This document shows, one piece after another, positions 34,028 through 41,963 of a stretch of DNA of 64,000 nt. Numbering within the stretch: the first letter of the stretch is position 1; each line of letters begins with the position of its first letter. The DNA comes from Comamonas thiooxydans (GTDB lineage: Bacteria; Pseudomonadota; Gammaproteobacteria; Burkholderiales; Burkholderiaceae_C), in contig NZ_BBVD01000004.1 in the NCBI RefSeq assembly GCF_000964545.1, forward strand, positions 310,001 to 374,000, written 5' to 3'. The translations under genes were made by a program, and so were the position numbers. The notes beneath the pieces were generated by a model, which saw nothing but the letters and a program-made list of their open reading frames with translations, was not told where the DNA came from and did no database searches.

Positions 34028-36300
34028 GGTTGAGCCTCCATATAGTCTTCCCAGGACTGCACGACGACGCCTTTGAAACCGGGCACCGTCCGCAGCGCTT
34101 GTGCCACGCCCTGCCAATGAACCAGTGCCTGGCGCCTGCCTATGCGAAACAAGCTCTCTTCCGAGGGCAATTCCTTTTCAATGCTTTGCGCCACGGCCAG
34201 GTCCAGCCCCTGAGGCATGGGCGGCAGCTGCTTGATCGCGTTCACCGTGCTCTGCGCATTGGCGCTGTAGATCATGGGCACGACTTCCTTGACACCGGCC
34301 TTCTGCAGGGCCTGTAGAAAGCCGGGTTCGCGCAGTTCGCGGTGGTGGGTCGTCAGCGAGACCGGCAGGCGGCTTTGGGCCACCGCCTCCTGCAGGCTGT
34401 CGAGCACATTGCGGCCCCAGTCCTTTTGCTGTACCTCGGGCAATTGGCTGCGCTCCAGATCCAGGTGGACCATGCCGAACGGCATGGATTGCACCTTCTG
34501 CAGCAGCGCCAGCATGTTGCCGCGCCCCTTGGGCAGCACCCAGGTCGGCTCGCCCAGCAGCAGCTCCAGCCGGATGCCGCGCTGGCGCGCACGCTGCGCC
34601 AGCTGCTCCAGTCCCTGGCGAGCCTGCTCGTCGGCCGCCAGGCGCTGCAACTGCTCTTCGGTGAACGACACCAGAAGGCGCTGCGTGCCTTGCGGCAGTT
34701 GGTCGATGCGGGCCGGCTGCTGCACCCATTGCCAGCCTTTCCATGCATACCAGCCGGTTCCCGCAGGTGCGGCGGCTGCAGCGGCTGCAGCGGGTTTGGC
34801 AACGCCCGCTTCCTCGCTGAGCCTGGTCTGCTGCGCCACTGCTACCAGTCCGTCAGCACCCACTGCGGAAGCTGCGGCACCAGTACGCTGCAGCACCGCA
34901 GCCTGCAGCGGGTCGTCGCTACGCACCTGCAAGCTGCAACCACGCGTGTAATACAGCATGTCCATGGCCGCCAGATCCTCTTCTTCGGCGGCGCTGATAT
35001 AGCGCACCGCCGCCTCGTAGCGGCCGTTGTCTGCCTTGATGGTCTGCACCATGCCGTCACCGCCGAGGCTGGGCGCGCGCAGCTGCGCCACACGCAGCCC
35101 TTCGGTGGCCGCTGCATAGCGCTGGGCCCTGCTCTTGAGTTCGACCTGGCTCAACCTGTACTGCTCCAGCACGGTCTGCTGCTCCAGCTGCAGCTTGCCC
35201 TGGGTCTGCGCGTATTGCTCGGCCGCCTCGTCATACTGGCCCTGCAGTTTGGCCGCCATCGCATCCTTCTGACTGCGCCATTGCAGGGGGATGGACACAT
35301 CCACCGCCACGGCCGTCGCATGGCCGGGGCTGCCGCCGAAATCCTTGCTCAGGCTCTGGCTCAGTTGCACGCCGCCCGTCACTCCGCCATAGCGCGTGTG
35401 CCGGGCCTGCTCCCGCAATCCTTCCATCGCATAGCGTGCAGATTCCAGCGCGGGATGCGTGCTGAGCGCATCCTGCAGCATGGCCGGATTCATGCAGGTC
35501 TGCGGCAGGGCCAGAGCCGGCACCGACTGGGCGCGCAGACGGCGGCCAGTCAAAAAGCCCATTTGCTGCAAGGCTGCGCGCTGCACTTCCTTCTCCTTGG
35601 CCACGCGGTTCTGCGCGGCTTCGTAGTAGCCCTGCAGGTCCAGCCCTTCAGAGCGCAGCATGTGGCCGCCAGCCACGCGCTCCTGCAGCCTGCCCTCGAT
35701 CAGGGAGCGCGTGGACAGATAGGCCCGCGCTACCTGCTCGCGCTGCTGGCTGCGCAGATAGCGCACATACAGCCGTCCCAGCTCCGTCACGGCCTGGGCC
35801 TGCAGAAGCTGGGTCTGCGCGGTACTGCTCAGTTGCTCGGTCCTGGCCTCCTGCACATTGCGCCGGCGTGCTTCCTCGGCGCCCAGAAAACTCCAGCGCA
35901 GACCAGCCTGCCCCGACAGGCGGCTGTAGTTGCGGTTCAGGGTATCCGTCACCGGCTCCTTGGCGCGTGCCAGGCCGGCAGCCGCGATAAGCCGTGCACC
36001 GTTGTCCGACTCGACCAGCTTGAGGTTGCTGCCGGCCACATGCTCCTTGAGGCGCGCCAGCCGCACGGCTGGCCCCTGCTCCGCGCTCCAGGCCTGCAGG
36101 TCGGCCCAGCTCCAGGGCTGGCCCGTGTCGGCGGAAGCGACAGGAGCACGCGCCTCAGACGCTGCGGATACGGCAGTGGCAGTCTGCGCGCTCGCGCTTG
36201 TTCCCAGCATGGAAGCCAGCAGGCTGACGCCTATCAGGCCGCTCAGGGCACGGACGCGGTGCGGCCCACCCGGCAGGTAGTGAAGGGAAAATGGTTTCAT
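34024..36300 (-). CDS. TolC-like outer-membrane channel fused to a predicted TIM-barrel domain
   Basis: 758 residues. Signal peptide about 1-38 (ends TSASAQ). Residues 60-455 form a TolC-type OEP region with long helical repeats (AQTQLLQAQAVTELGRLYVRYLRSQQREQVARAYL; KLQLEQQTVLEQYRLSQVELKSRAQRY). An Ala/Pro linker at 501-514 leads to a separate domain (515-758) with alternating strands and helices: TQRLLVSFTEEQLQ, IRLELLLGEPTWVLP, GMVHLDLERSQLP, RLPVSLTTHHRELREPG, VKEVVPMIYSANAQ, GLDLAVAQSIEKE and GFKGVVVQSWEDYM. This is a barrel pattern like glycoside hydrolases, with candidate acids E584, D614, E616, E707 and E751. Hydrolase activity is inference. It starts 10 bases after the glycosyltransferase gene. 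Confidence 0.8.
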   Translation of the reverse strand: MKPFSLHYLPGGPHRVRALSGLIGVSLLASMLGTSASAQTATAVSAASEARAPVASADTGQPWSWADLQAWSAEQGPAVRLARLKEHVAGSNLKLVESDNGARLIAAAGLARAKEPVTDTLNRNYSRLSGQAGLRWSFLGAEEARRRNVQEARTEQLSSTAQTQLLQAQAVTELGRLYVRYLRSQQREQVARAYLSTRSLIEGRLQERVAGGHMLRSEGLDLQGYYEAAQNRVAKEKEVQRAALQQMGFLTGRRLRAQSVPALALPQTCMNPAMLQDALSTHPALESARYAMEGLREQARHTRYGGVTGGVQLSQSLSKDFGGSPGHATAVAVDVSIPLQWRSQKDAMAAKLQGQYDEAAEQYAQTQGKLQLEQQTVLEQYRLSQVELKSRAQRYAAATEGLRVAQLRAPSLGGDGMVQTIKADNGRYEAAVRYISAAEEEDLAAMDMLYYTRGCSLQVRSDDPLQAAVLQRTGAAASAVGADGLVAVAQQTRLSEEAGVAKPAAAAAAAAPAGTGWYAWKGWQWVQQPARIDQLPQGTQRLLVSFTEEQLQRLAADEQARQGLEQLAQRARQRGIRLELLLGEPTWVLPKGRGNMLALLQKVQSMPFGMVHLDLERSQLPEVQQKDWGRNVLDSLQEAVAQSRLPVSLTTHHRELREPGFLQALQKAGVKEVVPMIYSANAQSTVNAIKQLPPMPQGLDLAVAQSIEKELPSEESLFRIGRRQALVHWQGVAQALRTVPGFKGVVVQSWEDYMEAQP

Positions 36301-36310
36301 GCGTTGGTTT

Positions 36311-37639
36311 TTAGAATTTGTTCTTGCGCAGCACCCAATTGGGCGCCATGGACGAGTCCAGGTGCGAATGGGTCAGCGCTTCCACCAGGATGGCGTAGCC
36401 GCTGTGCACCCGGGTCACGAAGGCAAAGAGAGGAAACAACGGCAGGTACGGCAGATAGGACAGGTCCAACCGGATACGCTCCGACACCGTGGCCAGATAG
36501 ACCAGGTAGTAGGCCAATAGCAACAGCAGATAGCCCAGGTAGACGAAAGCCAGCGTGCCCAGCACGATGCCCAGCGGCTGGATGAACAGCAGCATTGCCA
36601 GCGATCCCACGATCAGATAGGGCAGCACCAGTTGCATGAGCAGGCCGTTGATAAGGGTGAAAAGGAAGTTCGGCCACCCCAGCAACGAAGGCCGCAGGTT
36701 GAAACGGTACTTGCGCACGAACAGGTAGTACATGTCCCCGTCCCAGCGCAAGCGCTGCTTGAAGAACACGCGCCAGGATTCCGGTGCGTCGGTATGCCCC
36801 ATGGCATGCGGCTCGAACTTGATGCGCATGCCGCTGTAGCGGCCGAAGTACTGCTTGATGCGCAGCGTCATGTCCAGGTCCTCCGCCGTCCCCGCGTCCC
36901 AACCGCCAAGGTGCCGGACCAGCGAAGTCCGGAACACTCCAAAGGCACCCGAGATGTTGTTGACGATGTTGAACTCGGACAGGCCCGTTTTGCCACCGCT
37001 GATGGAGAGCATGTATTCCAGCCCCTGCATCTTGGTCACCAGGTTTCTGCCCTGGTTGCGCACACGCAGATTGCCCGCAACCCCCGCCACCAGTGGATCG
37101 TCGAAGTGGCGTGTGGCGTTCTCCACCATGTCGTTGTCGAACGAGGTATCGCCGTCCAGTGCCATCACCACGTCGCCCGTGGCCAGCGTCAGCCCCGCAT
37201 TCAGCGAAGACACCCGGCCGCCGCGCTGCCACTTGGGCAGCACGGTGACTTCGCGCCGCCCCTCGGTACCTTCCCAGCGTTTGGCCTCGGACAGTGCCGC
37301 ATGCAGCGTGTCGCTGTTCTTGATAGCTCCATCGATGATCGGAATGATCTGGATGCGCCCCGCATAGCGCTGATTCACCAAGGAGCTGATGGTCTTGCGC
37401 ACATCATCGCCTTCGGAATAACAGGTGATCAGGCAGGACACGGACGGGTATTGCAGGCGCCGGACCGGAACACGCCAATGGCGCAACCCGTAGCGCAGCA
37501 TCCCGCCGACGACCAGCACATAGAACGGCAGCTCCAGCAGGACGATGAACGGGAACAGGTTGAATGCCTGATCCCATGCGCCCCGCGTGCTGAAGCTGTG
37601 CGCCAGCAGCAAGAAAGATTCCACAAACTGCTGCCACAT
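36311..37639 (-). CDS. Processive family-2 glycosyltransferase (synthase-like)
   Basis: 442 residues. Two N-terminal membrane helices (about 27-50) precede the GT-A domain (65-310) with the full processive D,D,D,QxxRW set: IIDG (D103), ALDGDTS (D162, D164), TAEDLDM (E253, D254) and KQRLRW (Q295-W299). At least three C-terminal helices (about 320-400) follow. This layout matches cellulose, chitin, hyaluronan and alginate synthases that make and extrude a polymer across the inner membrane. There is no PilZ domain. The sugar cannot be told. Its ATG lies 2 bases after the stop of the zinc-ribbon regulator gene, and the channel gene follows 10 bases later. Confidence 0.9.
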   Translation of the reverse strand: MWQQFVESFLLLAHSFSTRGAWDQAFNLFPFIVLLELPFYVLVVGGMLRYGLRHWRVPVRRLQYPSVSCLITCYSEGDDVRKTISSLVNQRYAGRIQIIPIIDGAIKNSDTLHAALSEAKRWEGTEGRREVTVLPKWQRGGRVSSLNAGLTLATGDVVMALDGDTSFDNDMVENATRHFDDPLVAGVAGNLRVRNQGRNLVTKMQGLEYMLSISGGKTGLSEFNIVNNISGAFGVFRTSLVRHLGGWDAGTAEDLDMTLRIKQYFGRYSGMRIKFEPHAMGHTDAPESWRVFFKQRLRWDGDMYYLFVRKYRFNLRPSLLGWPNFLFTLINGLLMQLVLPYLIVGSLAMLLFIQPLGIVLGTLAFVYLGYLLLLLAYYLVYLATVSERIRLDLSYLPYLPLFPLFAFVTRVHSGYAILVEALTHSHLDSSMAPNWVLRKNKF

Positions 37640-37641
37640 GG

Positions 37642-39054
37642 TCAGGCCTCTTGCAGCGTGTCGGCCTGCATCTTCCGCATCAGATTGCTCGCGGACGGTG
37701 CTTCGCTGCCGTCGTTCATGGCCTTGACTTCCATGCTACGCAGGTGCACCGAAAGGGCCAGGCGCTTGGCTTCACCCTCTTCCTCGGCCAGCTTTTCCAT
37801 GGTTTTCTCGATGCGGCTTTGCAGGCCCTGCGGCATCGTGTATGGCAGGATCACCCACAGGCTGTGCTCATCCACGCGGGTAATCAGGTCGGACTCGCGC
37901 AGCTGGGCATTCAGGCGCACGGCGAGTTCGTCCAGCAGCTCGGTGATCTGCCAGGGGCTGAGTTGCTGCGCCGGTAGCCCCTTATGCTCGAGCTCCATGC
38001 GCATCAGGTGGAAGCTGAACTGCGGGTTGCGCGCCTGGATGTCGCTGGCCCAGCCCAACATGCGCTTGAAGCCCTGCGGGTCCACATAGTTGCGCGCCTT
38101 CAGCGGCGGGTAGGCCTCGCCCACTCCGCCATTGCGCGCAGCCTGACGCCCACTGGCGCTCAGCATTAGCGTGGCGACTTCACGCACCTCCAGCTCGTCG
38201 GGCGTGCTCGTGCGCGCACAGTCCAGGCAGCGCGCCTGGACCATGGAATCGACCGATGAGCGCTGGCAGCTACGGCAGTGGTACTGGGCCAGCGGCTTGT
38301 CGTAGTCCACGCCGATGTGACGCAAATGCACATGGCATTTGGGGCAGTCCAGCGCACCGCCTTCAACGAACTGCGATTCGGCGCCGACATGGCCGCAGGC
38401 AAAGCAGTGCAGCATTGACTCGCGTCGGATGTCCAGGCTCTGGCAATGCGGGCATACGTCCACGAAATGGATGTGCGCCGAGCCGCAACCCGAGCACAGC
38501 CGGGTGCGGTCCACCAGCCCCTCGGAGCGCAGCAGCCCGCGGCGGCGCAGCTCCTCCAGCGCCTGGGACACGCTCTCCTGTGCGCAGGCCAGTTGCTCCG
38601 CGACCGGATAGCGGTAGAGCTGGTCGCTGTCGCGGTCGAGTAGCGGCCGAAAGCCCGTCTGCGGCCCGCGTTCGTAGAGGAAGTACAGCAGACGCTCCTC
38701 CAGCCCCAGCACATCACCAGGATCGGGAAGCATCTGGCGGCGCAAGGCCATGCCCTCGGTGATTTCGTGTGCCCGCTCCACGCTGCACAGCGCATCCACG
38801 TACGGCTGCGCGTCGCGCAGCGCCGGTTCCGCAAAGACCGGCAGGCTCCACCAGTCGCTCTGGCGGGTGCGATTGAGCCATTTGCGCCAGACCTGGTGCG
38901 GCACGGCACGCAAATAAATGCCCTGCGGCTGTACACCGGAGTGCATCAGCGCATCCAGATCCTGATAGGAGACAGATCGCTCTGACTCAGGGACGGCTGT
39001 GGTGAGTGGCCCCAGAAAAACCAAGCCTGCCTTGGTGCGGATGGCTGTATCCAT
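37642..39054 (-). CDS. Zinc-ribbon (TackOD1-like) protein with degenerate GGDEF domain
   Basis: 470 residues. The N-terminal alpha/beta part (about 5-90) is perhaps pseudo-receiver-like. A helical segment (about 115-180) resembles a winged helix. Six CxxC pairs follow (C187/C190, C201/C204, C217/C220, C237/C240, C260/C263, C276/C279), enough for three zinc ribbons; I recall this arrangement annotated as TackOD1. The C-terminal third (about 320-445) aligns by eye with GGDEF (ELAVRLNAQLRESDLITR...LWVILPYT), but the signature is RVDEHS, so no cyclase activity is expected. No membrane helix. The start at 39054 has AAGGAGA 6 bases upstream. First gene of the cluster; probably its cytoplasmic regulator or cyclic-di-GMP-related sensor. 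Confidence 0.78.
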   Translation of the reverse strand: MDTAIRTKAGLVFLGPLTTAVPESERSVSYQDLDALMHSGVQPQGIYLRAVPHQVWRKWLNRTRQSDWWSLPVFAEPALRDAQPYVDALCSVERAHEITEGMALRRQMLPDPGDVLGLEERLLYFLYERGPQTGFRPLLDRDSDQLYRYPVAEQLACAQESVSQALEELRRRGLLRSEGLVDRTRLCSGCGSAHIHFVDVCPHCQSLDIRRESMLHCFACGHVGAESQFVEGGALDCPKCHVHLRHIGVDYDKPLAQYHCRSCQRSSVDSMVQARCLDCARTSTPDELEVREVATLMLSASGRQAARNGGVGEAYPPLKARNYVDPQGFKRMLGWASDIQARNPQFSFHLMRMELEHKGLPAQQLSPWQITELLDELAVRLNAQLRESDLITRVDEHSLWVILPYTMPQGLQSRIEKTMEKLAEEEGEAKRLALSVHLRSMEVKAMNDGSEAPSASNLMRKMQADTLQEA

Positions 39055-39573
39055 CAGACTCTCCTTTGTTGCGCGCGCCGGGCTGCACAAGCTCGGGGCG
39101 CTGTTTCGGAGAGCTCATTTTTCGGTTTGGAAGTGAAGCTTCGACTACCGTTTTCATAGCTTTTAAACTTTGAAAACCAAGTTGCCTTTGGCAAACAAAC
39201 AGGCTGTACAGCCGTTACGCTACATCCACATACAGAGTTGGACATTCACGCTGTTCCTGCCTTATCAATTCGGGTTTTCATCAGCCCGAACTTCCCTTGG
39301 GCCTCTCAGGGTGGCAACGCAAACCGACACAAAAAGTCACCGTCGACACACATGAGCAGCGACTCAGCGGAAACTGCATGCAGACATGTAAAACCGAACC
39401 GGCCATCTGGCGCACGCACAGGTAACATTTGCGGCAGTCAATAACCCCAGGAATTGCCAAAAGTAGTCCAACAGCTTGTTTTCACGAAGGAAGAAAAGCA
39501 GGGACTCATGGCATGAGCTCACCTGACTAGCCAGCAAAGCAGAGGACAATAGGCGTTTTTGGATCCGCACGAT
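39055..39573. other. 519-base non-coding stretch, probable promoter region
   Basis: No gene is supported in this stretch between the exopolysaccharide cluster (minus) and the DUF3297 gene (plus). It is AT-richer than the flanks. A hairpin pairs GTTTTCA (39150-39156) with TGAAAAC (39171-39177), about 100 bases before the cluster. It should hold the promoter and control sites of the cluster. Confidence 0.5.
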
Positions 39574-39819
39574 ATGACCGACATACAACGCCCCGAACTG
39601 CCCGACCACCTGTCCATCGACCCTCGCAGCCCTCACCATGTGGCCGCCGTGTTCGAGCACGACATCGGCATCCGCTTCAACGGCAAGGACCGCTTTGACG
39701 TCGAGGAATACTGCGTGAGCGAGGGCTGGGTCAAGGTGCCCGCTGGCAAGACCCTGGACCGCAAGGGCAAGCCCCTGTTGATCAAGCTCAAGGGTACGGT
39801 CGAGGCGTATTACCGCTAA
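39574..39819 (+). CDS. DUF3297 family protein
   Basis: 81 residues: MTDIQRPELPDHLSIDPRSPHHVAAVFEHDIGIRFNGKDRFDVEEYCVSEGWVKVPAGKTLDRKGKPLLIKLKG. This is a very close match to the DUF3297 family as I know it from Proteobacteria. It is a small soluble protein of unknown function, sometimes annotated as glutathione peroxidase-like in error. The MTDIQ start is preferred to an in-frame ATG five codons earlier because the family begins there. An unrecognised gene follows after 11 bases, so the two are probably cotranscribed. Confidence 0.9.
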   Translation: MTDIQRPELPDHLSIDPRSPHHVAAVFEHDIGIRFNGKDRFDVEEYCVSEGWVKVPAGKTLDRKGKPLLIKLKGTVEAYYR

Positions 39820-39830
39820 ACCCAGTCCCC

Positions 39831-40538
39831 GTGGCCGCACAACGCCTGAACAAGCGCCAGCTCAAGCGTGAGCTGAATGCCGTGCGGCCATACTCTCGCA
39901 GCCAGATCGCCGATGGACAAAGGCAAGAGGCCGGGCTGCGACACAGAATCACGGAGGGCGAGCTGGGATGGTTGATGCCCGGGCTTCCGCTGCCTTGGCA
40001 AACCTGGGTGCAGCAGGTGCTGCGACCCGAAGCCATCGCTGTACAGCCCGCGCTTTGCAGCAGCTTCGTTTTAGGGATGGACATACCGCTGCTGCAACGC
40101 TTTGCCGCAGAAGTGCCAGAGTCCAACAGACTCTATGTACACAGCCTGAGCGATGCTCAAGCGCTGGTCTTCGGCGATGCAGGGCACTGCGTCAAGGCCA
40201 CCCTGCAGCAGGGGCAAATCAGCGACTGGCAGCAAACCAGTCCCGCGGAAGCCTCCGAGGCTGAAACACGATTGCGCGCAGCAGACGCCACGGCTTTGCA
40301 TGCTGCATGGCAGTGCTTTGCTCAAGAGATGGATTGCCCCGCCAACCTGAGCCAGTTCCGCGCACAAGTGTTTGATGCTGGTCTGCAGAGCCAGCGTCTG
40401 GTCTGCATTTCACCCATCACGCTGGATTGGATGGATCACTACGCCAACATCCACACCGACTGCCGCTGGTTCAATGGTGTCAGCCGCATCCTGGATGGCA
40501 GGGAAATCATTCACACCATAGTGCATGGAAGAGACTGA
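39831..40538 (+). CDS. Hypothetical protein downstream of DUF3297
   Basis: Not recognised. 235 residues from a GTG at 39831: basic N-terminus (AAQRLNKRQLKRELNAVRPYSRSQIADGQRQ), then a mixed alpha/beta body. The C-terminus ISPITLDWMDHYANIHTDCRWFNGVSRILDGREIIHTIVHGRD is the most distinctive part. No signal peptide or membrane segment. It is somewhat less GC-rich than its neighbours. No ribosome site of note lies before the GTG, and the gene starts 11 bases after the DUF3297 stop, so translation may be coupled. A chorismate-lyase-like fold was considered but no supporting motif was seen. Confidence 0.6.
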   Translation: MAAQRLNKRQLKRELNAVRPYSRSQIADGQRQEAGLRHRITEGELGWLMPGLPLPWQTWVQQVLRPEAIAVQPALCSSFVLGMDIPLLQRFAAEVPESNRLYVHSLSDAQALVFGDAGHCVKATLQQGQISDWQQTSPAEASEAETRLRAADATALHAAWQCFAQEMDCPANLSQFRAQVFDAGLQSQRLVCISPITLDWMDHYANIHTDCRWFNGVSRILDGREIIHTIVHGRD

Positions 40539-40612
40539 AGACTTGAGTTCAAGCCTTTTCAGCCTCTACTCCTTTCACACCAAGCGCATAAAGCTATTTA
40601 TTCAATAGCATT
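40533..40612. repeat. AT-rich AGCGC/AGCTAT element between convergent genes
   Basis: Contains CCAAGCGCATAAAGCTATTT followed by ATTCAATAGCATT. GCTATT and AATAGC form a small hairpin that, read on the minus strand after hmp, is followed by TTTAT and could act as a weak terminator. Related motifs occur near 27980, 45330 and 48711. Confidence 0.45.
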
Positions 40613-40620
40613 CAGCTCGC

Positions 40621-41799
40621 TCAAGCCAGCGCTTCCGCAGGACCGAAGAACTCATAGTGCACCTGGGCCTCGGGCACGCCCAGCTCGCGCAGCGACTGCT
40701 TGACGCTGCGCATGAAGCCGCGCGGGCCCAGGAAGTAGACATCGGCATCGCGTGACTCAGGCAGCCACTGGGCCAGTCGGTCGGTGCTCAGCAGGCCCTG
40801 GGCATCGACCTCGTCGCCCGCGTCCGCCTGGTCGTAACAATAGCGGCGTGTGAGCTGCTCGTGGCTGTTAGCCAGCGCATCGATCTTCTCGCGGAAGGCA
40901 TGCACGCCGCGATCACGCGCGCAGTGGATGAAGGTGATCTCGCGCCCCGTGGGCAGCGCGGCCTGCAGCATGGGCAGCGTGGGCGTGATGCCCACACCGC
41001 CGCTGATCAGCACCAGGGGCTTGGCATTGGCCTGCAAGGTGAAATGGCCGGCAGGCGGGAACAGCTCCAGCGTATCGCCCACGTGCAGCTGGTCGTGCAA
41101 ATGGTTGGAGACCTTGCCGCCGGCCTCGCGCTTGACGCTGATGCGATAGCTCTTGCCGTTGGCAGGCGCCGACAGCGAGTAGTTGCGGCGCTGCTCCAGG
41201 CCGTCGACTACCACGCGCAGGCCGATGTACTGGCCTGGCTGATGGGCAATCACCGCGCCGCCGTCCACGGGTTCCAGATAGAAGGACGTGATCTCGGCGC
41301 TTTCGGCCTCTTTGCGCACCAGCTTGAAGGCACGCGCACCACGCCAGCCGCCTTCGACTGCCGCAGTCTGCTCGTACACCGCGCGCTCCGCACCGATCAG
41401 GATATCGGCCAGCTGCTGATAGGCGGCGGCCCAGGCGGCGATCACCTCATCCGTGGCGATCTCTGCCCCCAGCACCTCGCGAATGGCGCGCAGCAGGCAG
41501 GCACCGACGATGGGGTAATGCTCGGCCTGTACCTGCAGCGCCACATGCTTGTTGATGATTTGCGCAGGCAGATTGCCCAGGTTTTCCAGTCGGTCGATGT
41601 TCTTGGCATACATCAGCACGCTATGTGCCAATGCTCGCGGCTGAGCACCGCTTTGCTGGTGCGCCTGGTTGAACAGCGGGCGCACCTCGGGATACTCACC
41701 CAGCATGGTCTGGTAGAAATGCGTGATCAGGGCCTCGCCGCCGGTTTCCAGCAGCGGTACGGTGGCCTTGACGATCTCGCGTTGACGTTCGGTAAGCAT
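40621..41799 (-). CDS. hmp: Flavohaemoglobin (nitric oxide dioxygenase)
   Basis: 392 residues. The globin domain (1-145: MLTERQREIVKATVPLLETGGEALITHFYQTML) contains the proximal His in NKHVALQVQAEHYPIVG. A FAD domain (about 150-260) has GQYIGLRVVVDGLEQRRNYSLSAPANG (RxYS motif), and the NAD domain has VLISGGVGITPTLPMLQAA and ends YEFFGPAEAL. Hmp uses NADH and oxygen to turn nitric oxide into nitrate. AGGAGA precedes the ATG by about 7 bases; the open frame upstream to 41898 has no domain. Divergent from norR, with a sigma-54 promoter and three NorR boxes between them. Confidence 0.96.
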   Translation of the reverse strand: MLTERQREIVKATVPLLETGGEALITHFYQTMLGEYPEVRPLFNQAHQQSGAQPRALAHSVLMYAKNIDRLENLGNLPAQIINKHVALQVQAEHYPIVGACLLRAIREVLGAEIATDEVIAAWAAAYQQLADILIGAERAVYEQTAAVEGGWRGARAFKLVRKEAESAEITSFYLEPVDGGAVIAHQPGQYIGLRVVVDGLEQRRNYSLSAPANGKSYRISVKREAGGKVSNHLHDQLHVGDTLELFPPAGHFTLQANAKPLVLISGGVGITPTLPMLQAALPTGREITFIHCARDRGVHAFREKIDALANSHEQLTRRYCYDQADAGDEVDAQGLLSTDRLAQWLPESRDADVYFLGPRGFMRSVKQSLRELGVPEAQVHYEFFGPAEALA

Positions 41800-41849
41800 G
41801 CAAATCTCCTGGTTGCTGCCTTGCCAGCTGCAAGGCTTGAGCGGATAAA

Positions 41850-41865
41850 TGCAAACGGCGTGCCA
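41850..41865 (-). promoter_or_regulatory. Sigma-54 promoter of hmp
   Basis: On the minus strand TGGCACGCCGTTTGCA matches the -24/-12 consensus TGGCACG-N4-TTGCA. It lies 51-66 bases before the hmp start codon, leaving room for a leader of about 40 bases. Confidence 0.9.
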
Positions 41866-41906
41866 GCAACAAGACCATTGCAGAACAATGGCTTGCAAAA
41901 ATATGC

Positions 41907-41963
41907 GTCAATATGACATCCATCAATTGCTGTCTCATTGACACCATACGATGTCGTTATGAC
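41907..41963. promoter_or_regulatory. Three NorR enhancer boxes (GT-N7-AC)
   Basis: GTCAATATGAC (41907-41917), GTCTCATTGAC (41932-41942) and GTCGTTATGAC (41953-41963). Each fits the NorR core GT-N7-AC. They lie upstream of the hmp sigma-54 promoter; the third overlaps the norR start codon, which suggests autorepression. Confidence 0.88.

Noticed and set aside
39831..40538. Chorismate lyase as identity of the unknown gene
   Set aside because: No UbiC motif could be found; similarity was limited to size.
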